A stretch of 64,000 bases of DNA, taken from assembly GCF_964204645.1 (NCBI RefSeq), contig NC_134030.1, positions 12,821,947 through 12,885,946 on the forward strand, written 5' to 3'. Below, one piece after another: positions 58,323-64,000 of this stretch; position 1 is the first letter of the stretch, and each line of letters begins with the position of its first letter. The notes below the pieces were generated by a model. It did no database searches, was not told where the DNA came from, and saw only the letters and a program-made list of their open reading frames with translations. The stretch is from Tubulanus polymorphus. Its lineage: Eukaryota; Nemertea; Palaeonemertea; Tubulaniformes; Tubulanidae. The position numbers were made by a program, and so were the translations under genes.

Positions 58323-58409
58323 CAAAAAATTCCTTAATTTTTCAGGATCGATATTCAATTGGTAAACGATATCCAATTCGTAGAACATATGTTCTATTAG
58401 CAATAAAAG
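58323..58409 (-). CDS. PDE9A: PDE9-like alternative exon A1 (tandem duplicate)
   Basis: 87 bp, 29 codons, phase 0. Acceptor AATATTTTCAG|CTT, donor TTG|GTAAGA. Peptide LLLLIEHMFYELDIV then YQLNIDPEKLRNFL. Same length as exon A2, 234 bp away, with 15 of 29 identical residues (EHMF.ELD.V, N.I..P). The pattern of substitutions is conservative in the first half and divergent at the C-terminal LRNFL against LKRWL. No stops and good splice sites, so it looks like a usable alternative cassette. Confidence 0.9.
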
Positions 58410-58513
58410 CTGAAAATATTTCAAATACAGCTTTTTGCTTTGATGTCATCATATGAGCTATATCGTTTTACTACTACGGTTTAAGGAATCAGTTGAATTG
58501 ATTTCGTTCTTAC

Positions 58514-58588
58514 CTCGTTTGGTTCCCAATGCCATATATCAAAAGTAGGTGTTTTTAGGTAGTCAATTGTTTCCTGAGAAAGGGTGTA
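58514..58588 (-). CDS. PDE9A: PDE9-like phosphodiesterase exon, start of catalytic domain
   Basis: 75 bp, 25 codons, phase 0. Acceptor CTTATTTTTAG|TAC, donor GAG|GTAAGA. Peptide YTLSQETIDYLKTPTFDIWH then WEPNE, matching the vertebrate LSPETIEALRKPTFDVW.WEPNE segment. It is the most upstream PDE9 exon that I am sure of; N-terminal regulatory exons lie beyond. Confidence 0.93.
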
Positions 58589-61500
58589 CTAAAAATAAGA
58601 TAGATATCATCAAATACTATTATGTATATGCCATAAAAGCCCATTGAGATCACATGTATGATAGCACAAAAGAAAAAATCATTTTCATGCCAGTTTGCCG
58701 TAGGAAACAATGAAATCCGTCTCTTGATTTGCGGGAAAGTGATAAATAAAAACACATTAAAGTGAGAAGATTGTGATACTTAATAACATATCTTAATTCT
58801 TATTAATGAATTTCTTCAAAATGATATAAAATTCATGCATATTATCTTTAATTATAACGCCGGGTTTGCTCAACTATTCAATCGAACACGGCAAAGATAA
58901 AAGCTGTTTATTAATCTACTCACTCAAGCTCGTCGAATGATAGGTGATTAACAAGAGTCGACTAGTTAGAAATCGGTTGCAACGATTGTTTGATGTCTAG
59001 CATGCTACCTTTTTCGCGTGACATCACAGTGCACCAGTAGGCCGTTAAACGCAAGCGGATATTTGATGTAAACGTTACGCTTGACTACCATTTGACTACC
59101 AAGATAGCGTATGTGAACAATATGCGTTGTGTCTGTGAATGTAGTGTACATATACATGTGCTTAAAGGTCATTGGCTCATTTAATTTTGCAAATTTCTGT
59201 TTCAAATTGTTAATATAATCCTATTAACCTAAAAAAACATTTCTCATCAGAATTCTACCGAGTTATTATGGTGACGCGCCTATATAAATGTTTAAGACCA
59301 CGATGTTTGTCAGTAAAATGTTTATTGATCTCATTCGCACAAAAGGCGTCTGCTGCAGATACTGCTACACATTCGTCGAGGCACGTTTTATTTAGATCGC
59401 TCCTCGTATTCTAGCTACAGAATACCCGCTAAACAGCAGATTTATTTGGACTGCGATTCGACCCAGTCCGAAATTATGACCATTTATTATTACACAGTTT
59501 TAGCAGAGTGAATTTAAGCGAACTTCGGTTATCGCAGTCAGTCGAATTTAAAGATCAAGTAGCGCTTAATTATAGTTTTTATTTTGAACGATAAATTATG
59601 TTGCGTACATACATAATAATCATTCTAGAGAATTTTAGCTGTAATGAGTGATGGATTTCTGAAATATTAATGATTGAAAATTGTATATTTGAAGGAATTT
59701 TTACATCGCGTAGTTCATCTGATACCCATGAAGATGGCGCTGATGATGATGCAATAGGGTCTACACGCTGTATTCACATCAGCGCGAACTCCTAGCTACA
59801 TAAGATATTTATGGTAGCACAAGTCTTAGTTATCCCTGTTTGTCTTACATGACCTGCTTTTTGTGTAAAGTACAAACATGCAGTGCGCGCACGTTACGAC
59901 CGAACTAAGTGCGTACGGTTATTAGTTACGACCACTAGTCGAATGAAAACCTAAGTTCGCATAGAATGGTTAGATTAATTGATAATTTTCACAATAAAAG
60001 TTATTTCTTTACTTGTCGTTCGGTAAGCTTGCTGTAAATCTAATTTCCCAACCAGTGATTTGATCTGAAGATTGTCGATGATAAACGATTTTTACACTTG
60101 ACATCAGTTTTTTCAATCGGAGATGCTGCCAATATTTTATCCACGACCAAATGTCAATTTAGGGATTCAAAATATAAATCGAAAACAACAATTTTCATTA
60201 TCTTGTGTTATACACTTAAATCTGATACCATTCGGTTTCAAGTATATATTTGAATTGACTCATTGGTCTGGCAGTTGATGTTTTCCGGAACCAGTCTGTT
60301 TCGTAAACCGAACTATATATGTATAATCCGGCGTTTCGGGGTTTAGCGGTTATCCATTAAAATACAGCAATAAAGTCTATTCACAACGAGTTGACGTGCG
60401 GCTTTTTGACCACAGGGGTATCAGTTTACAGTAGTGAACTGTGTTGCAGGGGTGCATGCTGAGCCAGTTAAGTGGCTTGTTGCTATGGTTTTGTACACAA
60501 ATTCAGCAAGAGTGAATAACTAGCAAGATTTCACAAGACATGCAGTCTTAGGAATATAGAAGAATTTAAGTTTATCTTGTTGTTTTATACACTCTTATTG
60601 AATGTTGACGTAGAGTTGATGGATGGCAAGGCCTGGCAGTGATCCAGATAAAATAGTTGCAGTTGTTAGAAAGGAGAGAATTTTCGAGGATTTTGCTCAT
60701 TTCACAGAATATTCAACGAAAGAAGATATATCTGGGTTTAACACATGTCAAGTCACATATTTTTGTAACATATTTTCACAGAGCTCTAGGCATTTAGACA
60801 ACTGATATTTTCGTGGTTTTCACTCATAGAGAAATGGCACTATATTATATCTAGATAATAAGATGGCACAGATTGAACTCCAATCTATCCAGTCATTCTC
60901 TTTTGCGGATGCATCCATATTATATAGTTTGAATCTGATTCAGACGAAGAATCATCGCTGGTATTTATAATGAATTCGTCAACCAAATCATTTGCATTTT
61001 AAACTGACTTGTGTAATATTAAAGAACCGAGTGGTTGGAGATGCAAGTTATGTGTGTGTGTAGTTATGCACTCTTGGTGGACGCTGGGCTGCAGTGGGTC
61101 GGCACATCTGTGATGGATCATTTGTGTAGCAGCTATCTGACAGCTCACAGCAGTAGCTGCTCTTTGATGTGGAGAAAAAGCCGCACGTCAACTCGTTGTG
61201 AACAGACTTTACATAAATAACACTGTTCAATGTTCATAAGATCATCCTCTATAGCTATACAATGATGCCGTTTTAGAAATTATGATATCAAATAGAGATA
61301 CAGTCGATTAAAAGATGTGAGCTATGTTATCAACGCGTTATTTGCGATGTTGAGCGAATCAAATGGCGTCATGAATCGCCGCTTCAAACAGTAGACCAGA
61401 TGTTATGCGTTGGAAGCAACGCTGATCAAATCCTGTAATGTATTATTTTCTATTCTTCACTAAAGCAGAATTCAAGCATTAGCGTAATGACTTCGTCCAT

Positions 61501-62761
61501 CTATTAACTGTTGATTTTTTTTCTATGTATGAGCTAATGACCTTTAAGATTTTTTCAAACTGGTATATACGGAGGCTCATTCGCTCATGTGTTTCTCTAA
61601 TCCATTAAGTGTGAAAAACGACGAGTATGCCACCTAGCTTTAATACGTAAATGACGCGTTCGAGACTGACTAAGAGACGTTCACGATAACTAACATCATA
61701 TCAAATTACTGAGTTGTAGGTTTAAATTATCGAATTCCGGGTTTGATTAGCGCTAACCTCGAATATCTCCGTCGCCCATATATTACTACACATTTTAGTA
61801 TCTAAAGCCGTAGGTAAATCTGAAGCCGTAGGTAAATGTTCATCGATTGGCCTCACTCGCCTCAAGATGTAGAGGGAAGAGAACAAACGCTTATGGTGAA
61901 TTCATTTGAATTCAAATCACACGTGTTCAATACGCGCTGATTTAATGATGGCTTGGCGACATGTTCCATCCAGCCATCATTGAGCCATTGAAAGGGCAAG
62001 ACTTTTCACCGGCTCTTTGAAATCGTCCCAAAATTGCGAGATATAATCAGCCAATTTTTGACGATTACTTTTTTGGTACATTTAATTTAATTAACCCAGG
62101 CATCAACACAATTGATATCCGAAACGTGAGCTCTACGGGTGGGCATACAATCTTACATGTGCATTTAATATGTTATACCCGAAATTCTTCATGTGATGGC
62201 AATTCCCTTGACTTCGAATATGTTCTGACTTTCTCTGCTGTTATGCTAAGCAAAAGAGTATACGAGAAAATGAAAACTTAAGATATAGAACAAATGCCTC
62301 TCCTTTTTGGATCAAGAACAGCATCCAAAAATATAAGGTTCGTATATAGGTCGTATATGATTTTTTTCAACGAAGGAGACATTCAGTGGTTACGAAAAAC
62401 ATAAAACATCAGACAATCAAGGCAAAATTCGGTTTTCGTATCTAGTCGACTAGCGGCCAGAACTAATAACCGAATGCGCTTAATTTTCGAACTATTTCCA
62501 GAATATAGTTCCGACTAATTAGCATTCGGTTTCACTAGTTCAACCATAGTCGACTAACGCCGATAACCGAAGTTGGCCCAAGTGGTATGCAGGTACAAAT
62601 ATGCAGCCATAAATCATCCATTTCTGACTTTGTAATCTTTATTCGAGTGATTAAACAAGTGAGGATCTGAGCATAGAATTGGCCTGGAGATAAACAATTG
62701 GAAGATTGCGATTTACAATTATCGAATGCCTAAAAGAATTGGTCAAGGCTGTAGATTAATA
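58589..62761. other. Probable PDE9 5' intron or intergenic; nothing firm
   Basis: A 60-codon plus-strand frame at 60623-60805 (MARPGSDPDKIVAVVRKERI..) has some coding character but no domain. TTAGTTATCCCTGTTTGTCT at about 59829 matches 6551-6571 (TTAGTTATCCCTCTTTATCT) with further weak similarity, a small dispersed repeat. Confidence 0.35.
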
Positions 62762-62777
62762 CGCATTACAATACTTA

Positions 62778-62827
62778 CATAGATGATGAATTCAGCAGCG
62801 TCGGCTTGACGCCTGAATGTACCACCT
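62778..62827 (-). CDS. Possible upstream exon, unconfirmed
   Basis: A short segment with an acceptor GTTCTGTGCAG|GTGG and a donor ATCTAT|GTAAGTATTG on the minus strand, reading GTFRRQADAAEFIIY in one frame. The position and strand would suit an N-terminal PDE9 exon (F..+..+A.EI.. theme of its first exons), but the similarity is too weak to assign. Confidence 0.2.
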
Positions 62828-63203
62828 GCACAGAACATTACCCACGTAGAACACGTATTTAAAGCAAAGGATGCACTTATGCAATTTGTATTCTTCTGGT
62901 TGGCACTTGCAAATGTGTCGCCAGTTATACGCCCACAAAATGGAGAATATACAAACAATATACAATCGAATTTTTTCATTCCATTATACCAGTGCATCTC
63001 AAACATTGATTGTTGTGCTATGATAATCGTACCAGGAGTTTGTGGACAGAAATTATTTGAGAAAAGATATTTGTTCTAGAAGATAAGAGTGGCGCTAGTC
63101 CAACATATGGAATTATAGCACATGCGTAAAGAAACACTGCATAATTTTCTCAATTAACCTGTTCTCCTCTGTATATATACCCCTGTTTCTAGTCAATATC
63201 TCA

Positions 63204-63335
63204 CACCTGACGATGATCTCTAGGGTGAGATCGAAACGTCGTGTATTTTATATTTTAGATTGTTCGAAGAAACAAATTCTCGATTTTAAAATTCTTTTAA
63301 TTTGTACATAGTGGGTCCGGTTTTTATCTTATGAA
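63204..63335 (+). mobile_element. Penelope-like terminal fragment with hammerhead motif
   Basis: CTGACGA at 63207-63213, a 6-bp stem GATCTC (63215-63220) / GAGATC (63227-63232), then GAAAC GTC at 63233-63240. This satisfies the hammerhead core C-U-G-A-N-G-A .. stem II .. G-A-A-A with the variable position as C. The downstream AATTCTCGATTTTAAAATTC and TAATTTGTACATAGTGGG match the element at 13675 and the arms at 123-258. Penelope-like retroelements are known to carry such ribozymes. Confidence 0.5.
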
Positions 63336-64000
63336 GTTACACTACGTTCTTCGGTCAGTGTCAATAGTACATGATCGTCGACAGCTGACCTACAGTATTG
63401 TAGTTATTTCGTCTGAATTTTACTGTGATTAATGAATTTTGTTCATAATTCAGGGGCGGATTTAGGGGGTGATTTCGGTAGTCGGGGACCCTGCCTTCAT
63501 ATTAAAGTTGCCAAATTAAGTTAAACCTGCAAATTTTTGCCTTTGGATATTGCAACCTTTCGCATATATTTCATCGAAGATATCTAATAAAAGGGCTTTG
63601 GCCCATTAGTGGCTTCAACATGGCTGCTTCATCCAAGAAATGCGTTCTTTTCTTTAGACCTATTTGACCTAGCTATTCCTATTCTTAAGACTCGCTCCTG
63701 TAATTTTCATTTTTCCTCATGAGTCCAATGTTCAGATTACTAGCAAGTGGCGTATCGCCACGTATGTTCAAAGTTTAGTTCTCCTTTGATGAACAATAGA
63801 GCTAATACAAGACATTCAAGATATCCGCTGTGAGGGCCGTATTAGATGAGCGAGAAGATTTTCAATAGGAGCAATTCATGGACATAGTTTAGAGCGTTTA
63901 CGAGAAATTCAAGACGTCTGCTATGGCGGCCATTTTGGATTGATAGGTTACATCCATGAGCCTACCCCATTACACAAATCATGTTTGTAAGAACTGGCAT
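63336..64000. other. No feature identified
   Basis: No exon or repeat recognised to the end of the window. Confidence 0.4.

Noticed and set aside
44728-58588. Two tandem PDE9 paralogues instead of one gene with duplicated exons
   Set aside because: Only the A and B exons are doubled; the exons with [29 protein letters not shown] and AQIGF occur once and in the expected order.

Overview
This is an animal nuclear genome window, about 36-38 % GC by eye, from what looks like a marine invertebrate. Genes are sparse, introns are long (GT..AG, many with GTAAGT donors) and the intergenic DNA is packed with DNA transposons. No ribosomal RNA, no functional tRNA gene, no CRISPR array and no prokaryote-style operon are present. 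The two recognisable host genes are (1) the first two coding exons of an IRAK4/Pelle-type death-domain gene on the plus strand (7.3-10.1 kb) and (2) most of the catalytic domain of a PDE9-type cGMP phosphodiesterase on the minus strand (58.6-44.7 kb).

Layout. 0-17.5 kb: several copies of a Helitron-like family (family A, with CTAG|T 3' ends and internal ~155-bp repeat units), a second Helitron-like family (B), a ~1 kb CAGTGC..GCACTG terminal-inverted-repeat element (C, two copies), and the IRAK4-like exons between them. 17.6-24.3 kb: one 6.7-kb DNA transposon with ~30-bp inverted repeats, a TAA flank on each side, subterminal GC-rich repeats and a three-exon minus-strand gene for a ~1,120-residue DDE-like protein of a family I cannot name; it has one in-frame stop and one frame change. 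25.8-26.1 kb: a tRNA-derived SINE. 27.8-29.2 kb: a 1.4-kb element with long inverted repeats carrying clustered NotI sites. 31.4-34.1 kb and 40.5-41.5 kb: unusually AT-rich, broken open frames that look like relics of a self-replicating or virus-like element. 34.2-37.1 kb: a Mutator-like (MULE) element with a FLYWCH finger and transposase, bounded by inverted arrays of short tandem units. 37.1-40.5 kb: a minus-strand LINE of L1/Tx1 type, interrupted by a 987-bp non-autonomous element with the same kind of tandem-unit termini. 44.7-58.6 kb: PDE9 gene. 58.6-64 kb: mostly unassigned, with a Penelope/hammerhead-like fragment near 63.2 kb.

The most notable host observation is that the PDE9 gene carries two separate tandemly duplicated exon pairs inside the catalytic domain (58409-58323 / 58089-58003 and 52218-52102 / 48377-48264). 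All four are frame-neutral, with intact splice sites and conserved core residues, which is the architecture expected for mutually exclusive splicing. The most notable mobile-element observations are the unnamed 6.7-kb DDE transposon, and three or four elements whose ends are inverted arrays of short tandem units, two of them with clean target duplications sharing the core TTAGGAA.
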